DNA of 64,000 bases, taken from contig JYOB01000010.1 in the NCBI GenBank assembly GCA_000955795.1, forward strand, positions 542,590 to 606,589, in the 5' to 3' direction. This DNA comes from Burkholderiaceae bacterium 26 (lineage in GTDB: Bacteria; Pseudomonadota; Gammaproteobacteria; Burkholderiales; Burkholderiaceae). Shown here piece after piece: positions 17,850 to 26,068 of the stretch. Within the stretch, counting starts at the first letter, position 1. The number at the start of each line of letters is the position of its first letter. Made by a program: the position numbers and the translations under genes. A model generated the notes under the pieces. That model worked only from the letters and a program-made list of their open reading frames with translations, did not search any database and was not told the origin of the DNA.

Positions 17850-19724
17850 ATGACGCAGCCTCAAGACGGCAGCGGCGCTATTGCGCACGCTGAAACCAGC
17901 AACACCAATACCGAAAACCTCATCGCCGAAGCCGCGACCCGTGCTAGCGCCTTTGCTGCACTGGGCTTGGACGAACGCATCGTCCGCGCGCTGGGCGAAG
18001 TGAACTACATCACCCCGACGCCGGTTCAAGCGCAAGCCATTCCGGCCTGCCTGTCGGGCCGCGACCTGCTGGTCACGAGCCAAACCGGCTCGGGCAAGAC
18101 CGCCGCCTTCATCCTGCCGGCCATCCAGCGCATCAGCGAGCAGCCTGAGCCGCAGCGTCCGCGCATGGACGGCCCGCCGCAACGCATGAAGGGCCGCCGC
18201 CCCCGCCCGGCACCGGCCAAGCCGTCGCTGCTGGTGCTCACGCCCACGCGCGAACTGGCCCTGCAAGTGACTACCGCCACCGCACAATACGGTCGCCATC
18301 TGCGCCGCATCGTCTGCGCGAGCATCCTGGGCGGCATGCCCTACCCGAAGCAGCTGGACATGCTGGCACGCATGCCGGACATCATCATCGCCACGCCTGG
18401 CCGCCTGCTCGACCACATCGACTCAGGCCGCATCGATCTGTCGGCGCTCGACATGCTCGTCTTTGACGAAGCCGACCGCATGCTGGACATGGGCTTCTCG
18501 GATGACATCGAAGCCATCGTCGGCGCCACGCCGGCCACGCGCCAAATGCTGATGTTCTCGGCAACGATGGACCGCCGCATCGAGCAACTGGCCGAGCGCA
18601 TGATGCGCGAGCCGCAGCGTATCGAAATCGCCGCCACGAAGATCGACCAAAGCAACATCGAAGAGCGCCTGCACTTCACCGACGACATGTCGCACAAGCA
18701 GCAACTGCTGGATCACCTGCTGCGCGACGCGTCGCTCAAGCAAGCCATCGTCTTCACGGCGACCAAGCGTGATGCTGACTCACTGGCCGAGCGCCTGACC
18801 GAGCACGGTTTCTCCGCCGGCGCCTTGCATGGCGACATGCACCAGGGCGCGCGTAACCGTACGCTGACGGCACTGCGCCGCGGTCAGTTGCGCGTGCTGG
18901 TGGCCACCGACGTGGCAGCTCGCGGCATTGACGTGCCGGACATCACGCACGTGGTCAACTTCGACCTGCCCAAGCAAGCTGAAGACTACGTGCACCGCAT
19001 CGGCCGTACGGGCCGTGCTGGCCGCAGCGGGATCGCCATTAACCTGGTGAACCACAACGACACGTTCCAATGGCGCCGTATCGAGCGCTTCGTTGATCGA
19101 CGCATCGACGCATCGGTTGTTGAGGGCCTGGAGCCGAAGCGCTCGGCCAAGCCCCGCACTGGTGGCCCGCGCGCCGGCGGCGACCGTGGCGGCTACCGAG
19201 GAAACGGTGGTAATGGCGGCGGTTATCGCGGCCAGCGTGAAGGCTACGGCGCACGCCAAGGCGGCAACGGTGGCAATAGCGGCAACAACGAAGGCCGCTT
19301 CCAACGCAGCTTCGGCGGCGACCGCGACGGCTTTGCTCCGCGCCGCGATGATCGCAACGGCAACGGAAACAGCAACAGCAACAGCGGCGGCTACCAAGGG
19401 GCCCAACGCGAATGGAACCGCGACGACCGCGCCCCGCGTCCGTCGTATGGCCAAGGCCAGCAAAACCGTGGCGACTGGCAACAACGCCCCGCGCGCACGC
19501 AAGGCACGCAAGACGGCAACCGTAGCTACGGCAACGGCGCGGGCACCAGCAACGGTGGCGGCTATGGCAATCGCGATGGCAACCGGGAAGGCGCCCCGCG
19601 TCGCTTCGGCGACAACAACGGCGCCAGCCGCTTCGGCGACGGTGGCAACGGCGCGCAGCGTCGCAGCTATGGCAACCGCGACAGCTACGGCAGCAAGGGC
19701 CGTTCGCGCGACTTCGATCGTTGA
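17850..19724 (+). CDS. rhlE: ATP-dependent DEAD-box RNA helicase
   Basis: 624 residues. The Q motif is near 52-60 (ITPTPVQ), Walker A TGSGKT at 79-84, PTREL at 132-136, TPGR at 182-185, DEAD near 206-209, SAT at 237-239, the ARGID motif at 357-361 and HRIGRTGR at 382-389. The core is followed by a tail of about 195 residues (430-624) made almost only of Gly, Asn, Arg, Ser, Tyr and Asp with RGG-like repeats. This is a disordered RNA-binding tail such as those that promote condensates. It fits RhlE/CsdA-type helicases in ribosome assembly and RNA decay. A long leader suggests post-transcriptional control. Confidence 0.93.
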   Translation: MTQPQDGSGAIAHAETSNTNTENLIAEAATRASAFAALGLDERIVRALGEVNYITPTPVQAQAIPACLSGRDLLVTSQTGSGKTAAFILPAIQRISEQPEPQRPRMDGPPQRMKGRRPRPAPAKPSLLVLTPTRELALQVTTATAQYGRHLRRIVCASILGGMPYPKQLDMLARMPDIIIATPGRLLDHIDSGRIDLSALDMLVFDEADRMLDMGFSDDIEAIVGATPATRQMLMFSATMDRRIEQLAERMMREPQRIEIAATKIDQSNIEERLHFTDDMSHKQQLLDHLLRDASLKQAIVFTATKRDADSLAERLTEHGFSAGALHGDMHQGARNRTLTALRRGQLRVLVATDVAARGIDVPDITHVVNFDLPKQAEDYVHRIGRTGRAGRSGIAINLVNHNDTFQWRRIERFVDRRIDASVVEGLEPKRSAKPRTGGPRAGGDRGGYRGNGGNGGGYRGQREGYGARQGGNGGNSGNNEGRFQRSFGGDRDGFAPRRDDRNGNGNSNSNSGGYQGAQREWNRDDRAPRPSYGQGQQNRGDWQQRPARTQGTQDGNRSYGNGAGTSNGGGYGNRDGNREGAPRRFGDNNGASRFGDGGNGAQRRSYGNRDSYGSKGRSRDFDR

Positions 19725-19770
19725 TCGATGAGGGGTCATCTTTTCCGGATGGCCCTAGCAGACAGCCAAC

Positions 19771-19804
19771 AAAAAACCCCACGTTTAACAGCGTGGGGTT
19801 TTTT
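19771..19804. terminator. Bidirectional terminator between rhlE and the EgtB-like gene
   Basis: A very strong stem, AAAAAACCCCACG (19771-19783) / CGTGGGGTTTTTT (19792-19804), with an 8-nt loop. It has T-runs on both strands and serves the two convergent genes. Confidence 0.92.
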
Positions 19805-19867
19805 GCTTCTTGGGCAACGCCGGTCAATCGCGGCTCGACTTGCCGGTCCCGCCCCAAAAGGCTTCCA

Positions 19868-21166
19868 TCACAGCGCGCAGGTTCGGAAGCCGACAAAGAC
19901 GTCATCACGCTCCGGCAGCAGAAAGCCCCGGAAACGCGGGTGACGGGTGCGTTGCGGCGTATGTGCGGCAGCGCCCCGCACCGCCTGCATCGTCATGAAA
20001 TGCGGCGCCGACAGGCTCGCCACACGACCGCGCGGCATGCCCGGTACAAAATCCGGATACGGCTCGAACGGCGACGACGTCCACTCCCACACCTGCCCCC
20101 AATGAAAGCCGGCCCTGCCCTGCACCGCAGCCATCTCCCATTCGTCTTCGGTCGGTAAGCGACGGCCGGCCCAGCGGCACCACGCCTGGGCTTCGTACAG
20201 GCTTACATGGCGCACGGCTTCATCCCGGTTGATCGTACGCGCTTGACCGTAGCGCAGTGCCTGCCAGGTACGCGTGGCGGGATCGCGCTGCCAACCCAGC
20301 GGCGCCGAACGCTCCTGCATCATCAGCCACTCCATGCCGGCCGGCGACCACCACTGCGGATTATCGTAACCACGGTCTTCGATGAACTCGAGGTATTGGC
20401 CATTCGTGACCGGCTGCGCATCGATCTCGAACGCGGGCACATACGTGCGGTACGGCGGACACTCGTTGTCGAAGAAGAAGCCATCGGCATCGGGCCAGCC
20501 CATCTGGAAACGGCCGCCGGACAACGCCAATGTCTGGGCAGCCGGCACGGCCACGGCAGCCAGCGGTGGCTGTCCAGCGGGTTGCAGGCCCAGTACCTGC
20601 AGCAGACCGTGCAGATGTTCGGCGCGCAGGTCTTCGTGGAATACCGCCCAGCGGAACGGCTCCAGCGACGCATCGTCATCGGTGCCGAGCGTGGCCAGCT
20701 TACGCAGCACGCGGTCGAGCACGTCATGCGCGTACTGCTTGATCGCGGCAATGCCGGGCAGCGTCAGGTCCCAGCATGCCTCTGGCGGCATGCGATCCAT
20801 GTCGAAGAACGTATCGGCACCGTCAAGCGCGGCGGGCAGCGTAGCCTGCCAAAGTGCAAGGTCCCACTCCGTGCCGGCGCCGTCTTCGATGGTGTCGCTG
20901 CCATTGCGACGCGGCTCGCGCAGACACCAGAACTCGGCAAACCAGGCCAACTGGCCCAGGGTCCAGAGCGGCGGGGCGTGATGTTCCACGCGTTCAGTCT
21001 GCCAGCCGCGCTGCGTATCGCCAAACGCCGACAACAACGCCAGCGTGCGATTGCGCGCATCGACCAGGCTATGCGCGATGCCTTGGCGAGGCAGGCGGCG
21101 GCCGTCGGTCCAGTCGGGAAGCGATCCGATGAAGGTCGGATCGGGGAGCATGAAGAATTCAGCCAT
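19868..21166 (-). CDS. EgtB/SenA-like nonheme-iron oxidoreductase family protein with altered metal site
   Basis: 432 residues. It has an N-terminal DinB-like helical domain (about 28-195) and a C-terminal FGE-sulfatase/SUMF1 domain (about 212-432, with PVTNGQYLEFI, LPTEDEWEMAA and RDDVFVGFRTCAL). This is the architecture of EgtB sulfoxide synthases and the related SenA enzymes. The expected iron ligands are one His in the W-x-L-G-H motif and two in H-E-x-x-H. Here the motifs read WTLGQ (Gln72) and HEDLR (His177 kept, Arg181 in place of His). Each change could come from one base. It is 67 bp after egtD, with GAGGTTTGCCGCG before the ATG. Either the enzyme is degenerate or it uses another metal site. 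Confidence 0.85.
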   Translation of the reverse strand: MAEFFMLPDPTFIGSLPDWTDGRRLPRQGIAHSLVDARNRTLALLSAFGDTQRGWQTERVEHHAPPLWTLGQLAWFAEFWCLREPRRNGSDTIEDGAGTEWDLALWQATLPAALDGADTFFDMDRMPPEACWDLTLPGIAAIKQYAHDVLDRVLRKLATLGTDDDASLEPFRWAVFHEDLRAEHLHGLLQVLGLQPAGQPPLAAVAVPAAQTLALSGGRFQMGWPDADGFFFDNECPPYRTYVPAFEIDAQPVTNGQYLEFIEDRGYDNPQWWSPAGMEWLMMQERSAPLGWQRDPATRTWQALRYGQARTINRDEAVRHVSLYEAQAWCRWAGRRLPTEDEWEMAAVQGRAGFHWGQVWEWTSSPFEPYPDFVPGMPRGRVASLSAPHFMTMQAVRGAAAHTPQRTRHPRFRGFLLPERDDVFVGFRTCAL

Positions 21167-21233
21167 CGCGGCAAACCTCGGGCGGGAATCGGTCCATTAT
21201 CGCACCGGCCTGCCTGGCGTTCTGCCGCCTCGC

Positions 21234-22280
21234 CTACCTGCCTACGCTCGCGTGGCAGACGGCAAAGTCGCCACCGACATCAGTCCAGGCATGCAGGTCT
21301 TCGAAACCGGCATCGGCAAACATCGCTTGCAGACTCGGCAGATCGTATTTGACGGAGTTCTCGGTGTGCACGCGTTCGCCGGCGGCGAAGGTACGCGCGC
21401 GCTTGCCCCATTGCACCGTTACATCGCGTAGTGCTTCCAGGTGCATCTCAACGCGGTGCGCCTCCGGGCGGTACAGCGCGACATGGCGCCAATCCCGCAC
21501 GTCGAAATTTGCGCCCAGGAGGCGATTCAGGTTGCGCAGCACGTTCAGGTTGAACGCTGCCGTCACGCCGAGCGGATCGTCGTAAGCGGCCTCGAGGCGT
21601 TGGGCGTCTTTGATGAGGTCGATACCGATCAGCACGCTGTCGCCAGGCGCGGAAGCCTCGTGCAGGCGTGAGAGAAATGCCCTCGCCTCTTCCGGCGTGA
21701 AGTTGCCCAGGCTCGAACCAGGATAGAACCACACGCGGCGCCCATCGCCCACGGCATCGGGCAACACCAGCGGTGCACATAGATCGGCGCCGATGCCGAC
21801 CATCGGCAATTGGGGATGCTGACGCGCAAGTCCACGCAGCGTATCGCGTAGAAAATCCGCCGAGATGTCGATCGCCACATAACGCGACGGCGCGAGCGTG
21901 CGGAACAGGCGTGCGGCCTTCTCGCAATTGCCGGCCCCCAGGTCGATCAACGTGGCGCCGCGACCCACGCGCATCGCGATCTCGGCCGCGTGCAGGCTGA
22001 AGATGGCGGCTTCGGTGCGCGTCGGGTAGTACTCGGGCAAGTCGGTAATCGCTTCGAACAGACGCGAGCCGAGGGCATCGTAGAAGAACTTCGGGCTGAT
22101 ATTGGCCGCGGGTGAAAGCAGGCCAGCCTCCGCTTCGGCACGCAGGGCAGCATCATCTTCCGTAAAGAGCTGGTAGAAAGTCAGGCCCGCGCCAATGGCG
22201 TCGACCGTGGGCTGGGGCTGGATCAGACGAGCCAGCGCGCGGCGGGCATAGGTATCGGCGGACGGCTTGGTGGCCTGCAT
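21234..22280 (-). CDS. egtD: L-histidine N-alpha-trimethyltransferase (hercynine synthesis)
   Basis: 348 residues from the ATG at 22280, chosen because GGGAGACACC lies just before it. The opening to 22355 adds 25 unlikely residues. EgtD family features are ISPKFFYDALGSRLFEAIT near residue 60, the SAM-binding LIDLGAGNCEKAARL, the Rossmann-side YVAIDIS, and VWFYPGSSLGNFTPEEA. It converts histidine to hercynine, the first step to ergothioneine. It is the first gene of an egtD-egtB-like operon, with no egtA, egtC or egtE gene in the window. Confidence 0.92.
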   Translation of the reverse strand: MQATKPSADTYARRALARLIQPQPTVDAIGAGLTFYQLFTEDDAALRAEAEAGLLSPAANISPKFFYDALGSRLFEAITDLPEYYPTRTEAAIFSLHAAEIAMRVGRGATLIDLGAGNCEKAARLFRTLAPSRYVAIDISADFLRDTLRGLARQHPQLPMVGIGADLCAPLVLPDAVGDGRRVWFYPGSSLGNFTPEEARAFLSRLHEASAPGDSVLIGIDLIKDAQRLEAAYDDPLGVTAAFNLNVLRNLNRLLGANFDVRDWRHVALYRPEAHRVEMHLEALRDVTVQWGKRARTFAAGERVHTENSVKYDLPSLQAMFADAGFEDLHAWTDVGGDFAVCHASVGR

Positions 22281-22567
22281 GGTGTCTCCCGTCGTGGGTG
22301 GAACGGCACGGTGCTGCATGGTCATGACGGCCATTGACAGCGAGAAATGTGCCATCGCGTCTATGCCATCACCGCACGCCTATGGCGCGCGGATGAAATT
22401 GCAGCGTAGACGCCGCTTTGTGACAGCGCCACCGTTCTTTCGCCGGAGGCTGTCACAACGCGGCATCGCGCTAATCGTAAAAATCACCCGCACCGCTGAA
22501 AAAATCACGCACACCGTGCTGCTAGGCCAACGTTGCGTTCTTGCAGCGCACAATCCCCTCGCTGCGA
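22281..22567. other. Divergent promoter region, egtD and the riboswitch-controlled exporter
   Basis: 287 bp without a gene. It carries the upstream signals of egtD (minus) and of the TATAAT-led transcript (plus). I see no further conserved element. Confidence 0.5.
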
Positions 22568-22573
22568 TATAAT
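22568..22573 (+). promoter_or_regulatory. -10 element of the riboswitch transcript
   Basis: A perfect TATAAT followed by GCGGGC. The only -35-like hexamer, TTGCAG at 22541-22546, is 21 bp away, which is too far for a standard promoter. Confidence 0.6.
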
Positions 22574-22583
22574 GCGGGCTTCC

Positions 22584-22712
22584 TCAAAGGGGAGTAGCTC
22601 GGGGGTTCTTCAGCCCCAGGCACGATCGTCATGACGAAGCCCACGCTTCCGGTCGTGCCGGCACCAGCAGGTTCCCAACCTGTTCGTGTCGAGCAAGACC
22701 TTTGCAACCGGA
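22584..22712 (+). ncRNA. yybP-ykoY manganese riboswitch
   Basis: The leader carries the conserved AAAGGGGAGTAGC of this class (22586-22598). A middle helix with CGTCATGACG follows, then the 3' conserved GAGCAAGACCTTTGC (22691-22705), matching the alx/mntP-type aptamers that bind Mn2+. The segment CTTTGCA (22700-22706) can also pair with TGCAAAG (22723-22729) beyond the aptamer, a plausible expression platform. It sits upstream of a TerC-family gene, the usual partner. The identification is by eye from consensus memory. Confidence 0.88.
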
Positions 22713-22796
22713 TTTCATGGTCTGCAAAGCGTCTCGCCCCAGCACTCCATGCAGTTCGGTCAATCGATTTTTATTGTTGTTTGACTTGGAGTCACC

Positions 22797-23489
22797 ATGG
22801 AATGGTTGTCTGACATCTTCACCATGCAGTTTGCCGCCGCGCTGGCGTCGATCATCGTGATCGACCTCGTGCTTGCGGGCGATAACGCCATCCTCATCGC
22901 GCTGGCAGCGCGCAACCTGCCGCCCGAGTTGCAGAAGAAGGCCATCATGTGGGGCGCCGCGGGCGCCATCATTGTGCGTGCGCTAATGACGCTGGCGGTG
23001 GTATGGCTGCTGAAGATTCCGGGCCTGATGCTGGTGGGCGGTCTGGCGCTGGTGTGGATCGCGTGGAAGCTTCTGGCTGACGACGGCCAAAGCGGCGATG
23101 AACACGGCACAGGCAGCACCACGCTGATAGGCGCCATGAAGACCATCATCATCGCCGATGCGGTGATGGGCATCGACAACGTGCTCGCCATTGCCGGCGC
23201 ATCCCACGGCAGCTTCCTTCTGGTGGTACTGGGCCTGCTGATCAGCGTGCCGGTCGTGGTGTGGGGTAGCGGCGTGGTACTGCGCCTGATCGAACGCTTT
23301 CCGGTCATCATCTACGGCGGCGCTGCTGTGCTGGCTTATACGGCCGCGCACATGATCGTGGCCGAACCGGTTCTCAAGGCGTTCTTTGCTGCACAGCCGC
23401 TGCTTAAGTGGGCAGTGTATGTGGTGGTGTTCGTGGTCGTACTGGGCGGCGGTTGGTTGGTCCAACGTCGCCGCCAACAACCCGCCTAA
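22797..23489 (+). CDS. TerC/YjbE-family membrane protein, probable Mn2+ exporter
   Basis: 230 residues with about seven hydrophobic segments. The two paired acidic motifs of the TerC family are clear: IDLVLAGDNAILIA near residue 25 and ADAVMGIDNVLAIAG near residue 120, each with the Asp-Asn that lines the metal path. TTGGAGTCACC precedes the ATG. Manganese export is supported by the yybP-ykoY riboswitch directly upstream. The last bases overlap the convergent dehydratase gene by 3 bp. Confidence 0.9.
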   Translation: MEWLSDIFTMQFAAALASIIVIDLVLAGDNAILIALAARNLPPELQKKAIMWGAAGAIIVRALMTLAVVWLLKIPGLMLVGGLALVWIAWKLLADDGQSGDEHGTGSTTLIGAMKTIIIADAVMGIDNVLAIAGASHGSFLLVVLGLLISVPVVVWGSGVVLRLIERFPVIIYGGAAVLAYTAAHMIVAEPVLKAFFAAQPLLKWAVYVVVFVVVLGGGWLVQRRRQQPA

Positions 23490-24487
23490 GCCAGGATCGG
23501 CTGACCGGCAAGCACGCGTGCCAGCTTGGCGCGATCAATGTTGCCGCCGGTCAGCGGCAGACCGACGCGCAGGCCCGCAATCCGCTCCCGCTGCTGCCAT
23601 GCCCCCGCAAGGGCCGCGGCGGCGGCGCCTTCAGCGATGTTGTGCGTGGTGGAAAAGTACAGGCGAATGGCCTCCGCCACTTCGTCATCCGTCACCGCAA
23701 TGATCTCGTCGACACCGGCGCGGATCACCTCCAGCGCGTTCGCATCCGGTGTGCGGCATGCAAGCCCGTCGGCCAGCAGCGTGGACATCGGCGCCGACAC
23801 CACGGTACCGCTGGTGAACGACTGCTCGTAGCATCGGGCATGTGCTGACACGACGCCAACGATGCGCGTCGAAAGCCCCAACGCGTCGCGGGCCCGCACT
23901 GCCGCGCAAATCCCGGAACCCATGCCGATCGGCACGTAGACCACATCCAACGGCGTGGCCTCAAGAAACTCCAGCCAGTAGCTCGCCACCCCGACCACCA
24001 GATCGTCGTGATACGAGGGCACAAAGTGCAAGCCACGTTCACCGGCCAATTGATCGGCGAACTCGCGGCTTGCCTGGAAATCGTCGCCCGCTTCAATGAG
24101 CTCTGCGCCGAGCGCGCGCATGGCGGCATTCTTCTCTACGCTATTGCCGTACGGCACGACGATGGTGACGGCCATACCGTTCCCGCGCGCCGCCAACGCA
24201 ATCGACTGACCGTGATTACCGCGCGTCGCCGCAATCACACCGCGCACCTTTGGCTCACGTTGGCGCAAGGCATGCAGATAAGTCAGCCCGCCCCGCACCT
24301 TGAACGTACCCACTTCGGTGTGGTTTTCATGCTTAACCCACACCGCCGCCCCCATCGCTTCCGAGAGCAACGGCCAGCAGTACTGCGGGGTCGGCGCAAT
24401 CGCCGCATGGACCACGTTGGCGGCTGCGCGAAGATGGCGCAATTCGGCGGCACGGTCCAGCGACGCGGAGGTAGCAATGGGCAGCAT
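23486..24487 (-). CDS. Threonine/serine dehydratase-like PLP enzyme
   Basis: 333 residues from the ATG at 24487, with GGAGAAACACC just upstream. It has the fold-type II PLP signature: the Schiff-base lysine in EVGTFKVRGG, the phosphate/substrate loop ATRGNHGQS, and the Gly-rich PLP-phosphate loop GMGSG near residue 185. Members remove ammonia from threonine or serine. The C-terminus lacks the ACT-like regulatory domain of biosynthetic IlvA, so a catabolic role or use of another hydroxy-amino acid is equally possible. Confidence 0.85.
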   Translation of the reverse strand: MLPIATSASLDRAAELRHLRAAANVVHAAIAPTPQYCWPLLSEAMGAAVWVKHENHTEVGTFKVRGGLTYLHALRQREPKVRGVIAATRGNHGQSIALAARGNGMAVTIVVPYGNSVEKNAAMRALGAELIEAGDDFQASREFADQLAGERGLHFVPSYHDDLVVGVASYWLEFLEATPLDVVYVPIGMGSGICAAVRARDALGLSTRIVGVVSAHARCYEQSFTSGTVVSAPMSTLLADGLACRTPDANALEVIRAGVDEIIAVTDDEVAEAIRLYFSTTHNIAEGAAAAALAGAWQQRERIAGLRVGLPLTGGNIDRAKLARVLAGQPILA

Positions 24488-24650
24488 GGTGTTTCTCCGG
24501 CAGACAGTTTGAAGCGATGGCGCCATCTTGCCAGCCCCGCGCATCTGACAACATCGACAGTTCTGCGCTTTGTCAGTCCAGCTGTGCCGTCCATTCGACC
24601 GGGCCAGTTTCCCGACACTCCCGGTACAGTCGACGTCGCGCCGCTCACGT

Positions 24651-24656
24651 TACAAT
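24651..24656 (+). promoter_or_regulatory. Candidate -10 element of thyA-folA
   Basis: TACAAT followed by GCGG, 46 bp before the thyA ATG. The same TAnAATGC pattern recurs at several genes in this window. No good -35 is seen. Confidence 0.45.
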
Positions 24657-24701
24657 GCGGCTCACCCGATTTCAGACGCCCGCCTCTTCGCCCGCGCTCG
24701 C

Positions 24702-25496
24702 ATGAAGCCTTATCTCGACCTGATGCGCCATGTCTACGAACATGGCACCGACAAAGCCGACCGCACCGGCACCGGCACGCGATCCGTGTTCGGCCACCAG
24801 ATGCGCTTCAACCTGCAAGACGGCTTTCCGCTGGTGACCACCAAGAAGGTCCACATCAAGTCCATCGTCTATGAACTGCTGTGGTTCCTCCAGGGCTCGA
24901 CCAACGTGCGGTGGCTGCAAGACAACGGCGTGACGATCTGGGACGAGTGGGCCGACGCCGACGGCGAACTGGGCCCCGTCTACGGCTCCCAGTGGCGCTC
25001 GTGGCCGACGCCCAATGGCGAACACATTGACCAGATTGCCGAGCTGATCGCGCAGATCAAGCGCAACCCCGATTCGCGTCGGCTGATCGTGTCCGCCTGG
25101 AACGTGGCCGAGATTCCGCGCATGAAGCTGCCGCCCTGCCACGCGTTCTTTCAGTTCTATGTGGCCGACGGCAAGCTGTCGTGCCAGCTCTACCAGCGCA
25201 GCGCCGATATCTTCCTTGGCGTGCCGTTCAACATTGCCAGCTACGCGCTGCTCGTGCATATGGTTGCGCAGCAGACTGGCCTCGATGTGGGCGATTTCGT
25301 CTGGACCGGTGGCGATTGCCACCTCTATAACAACCACTTCGAACAAGTCGAGACGCAGCTCGCGCGCGAACCGCTGCCGTTGCCGAAACTGCACATCAAA
25401 CGCAAGCCCGAGAGCATCTTCGACTACCAGTACGAAGACTTTGAGATCGTCGGCTATCAGAGCCACGCTGCGATCAAAGCACCGGTGGCCGTGTAA
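24702..25496 (+). CDS. thyA: Thymidylate synthase
   Basis: 264 residues, the same length as E. coli ThyA. The catalytic cysteine lies in [10 protein letters not shown] (about Cys146). The dUMP-binding [24 protein letters not shown] and HLYNNH motifs are intact. It converts dUMP to dTMP with methylenetetrahydrofolate. The start at 24702 gives the canonical [12 protein letters not shown]-terminus. folA starts 4 bp after its stop, so the two act and are expressed together. Confidence 0.98.
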   Translation: MKPYLDLMRHVYEHGTDKADRTGTGTRSVFGHQMRFNLQDGFPLVTTKKVHIKSIVYELLWFLQGSTNVRWLQDNGVTIWDEWADADGELGPVYGSQWRSWPTPNGEHIDQIAELIAQIKRNPDSRRLIVSAWNVAEIPRMKLPPCHAFFQFYVADGKLSCQLYQRSADIFLGVPFNIASYALLVHMVAQQTGLDVGDFVWTGGDCHLYNNHFEQVETQLAREPLPLPKLHIKRKPESIFDYQYEDFEIVGYQSHAAIKAPVAV

Positions 25497-25500
25497 CCGT

Positions 25501-26004
25501 ATGACCATCCTGACGCTCATCGTCGCCCGCGCCCGTAACGGCGTGATTGGCCGCAACAACACTCTGCCCTGGCGGCTTCCCGAAGATCTCGCGCACTTCA
25601 AGCGCACCACGATGGGCGCGCCCATCGTGATGGGCCGCAAGACGTACGATTCAATCGGCCGCCCGCTGCCGGGCCGGCGCAACATTGTCGTCACGCGCAA
25701 TGCCAAGCTCGAACTGCCGGGCTGCGAGATCGCATTTTCGATGGAAGATGCGCAGCGCCTGTGCGTCGGCGCCGAGCAGATCTTTCTGATCGGTGGCGCA
25801 CAACTGTACGCGGATGCGCTCCCGAGCGCAGACCGCCTGATCGTCACGGAGATCGACGCCGATTTCGAAGGCGATGCGCACTTTCCCGCGCCCGACCCGA
25901 AGCTCTGGCACGAGGTCGCACGCGAGACGCACCACGCGGCAGCGCCCAACGATTTCGACTACGCGTTCGTTACGTACGAACGCCCGCCATCTGACGAGCA
26001 ATAA
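25501..26004 (+). CDS. folA: Dihydrofolate reductase
   Basis: 167 residues. The motifs [22 protein letters not shown] (substrate and NADPH loop, with the Trp and the catalytic acid at LPEDL), [17 protein letters not shown] and [10 protein letters not shown] are standard for DHFR. It regenerates tetrahydrofolate consumed by ThyA, whose gene is 4 bp upstream. Confidence 0.97.
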   Translation: MTILTLIVARARNGVIGRNNTLPWRLPEDLAHFKRTTMGAPIVMGRKTYDSIGRPLPGRRNIVVTRNAKLELPGCEIAFSMEDAQRLCVGAEQIFLIGGAQLYADALPSADRLIVTEIDADFEGDAHFPAPDPKLWHEVARETHHAAAPNDFDYAFVTYERPPSDEQ

Positions 26005-26018
26005 TCCCAGCAGGCCAT

Positions 26019-26053
26019 AAAAAAACGCGCTCAGTTCCGAGCGCGTTTTTTAT
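26019..26053. terminator. Bidirectional terminator, folA and pmbA
   Basis: The stem CGCGCTC (26026-26032) / GAGCGCG (26039-26045) is flanked by A and T runs on both sides, so it can serve both convergent genes. Confidence 0.9.
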
Positions 26054-26068
26054 TTCGGCGGTGGCGAT

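Noticed and set aside
18780-19739. A minus-strand Ala/Val-rich frame opposite the helicase tail
   Set aside because: It is the antisense of the Gly/Asn/Arg repeat and has no promoter or binding site.
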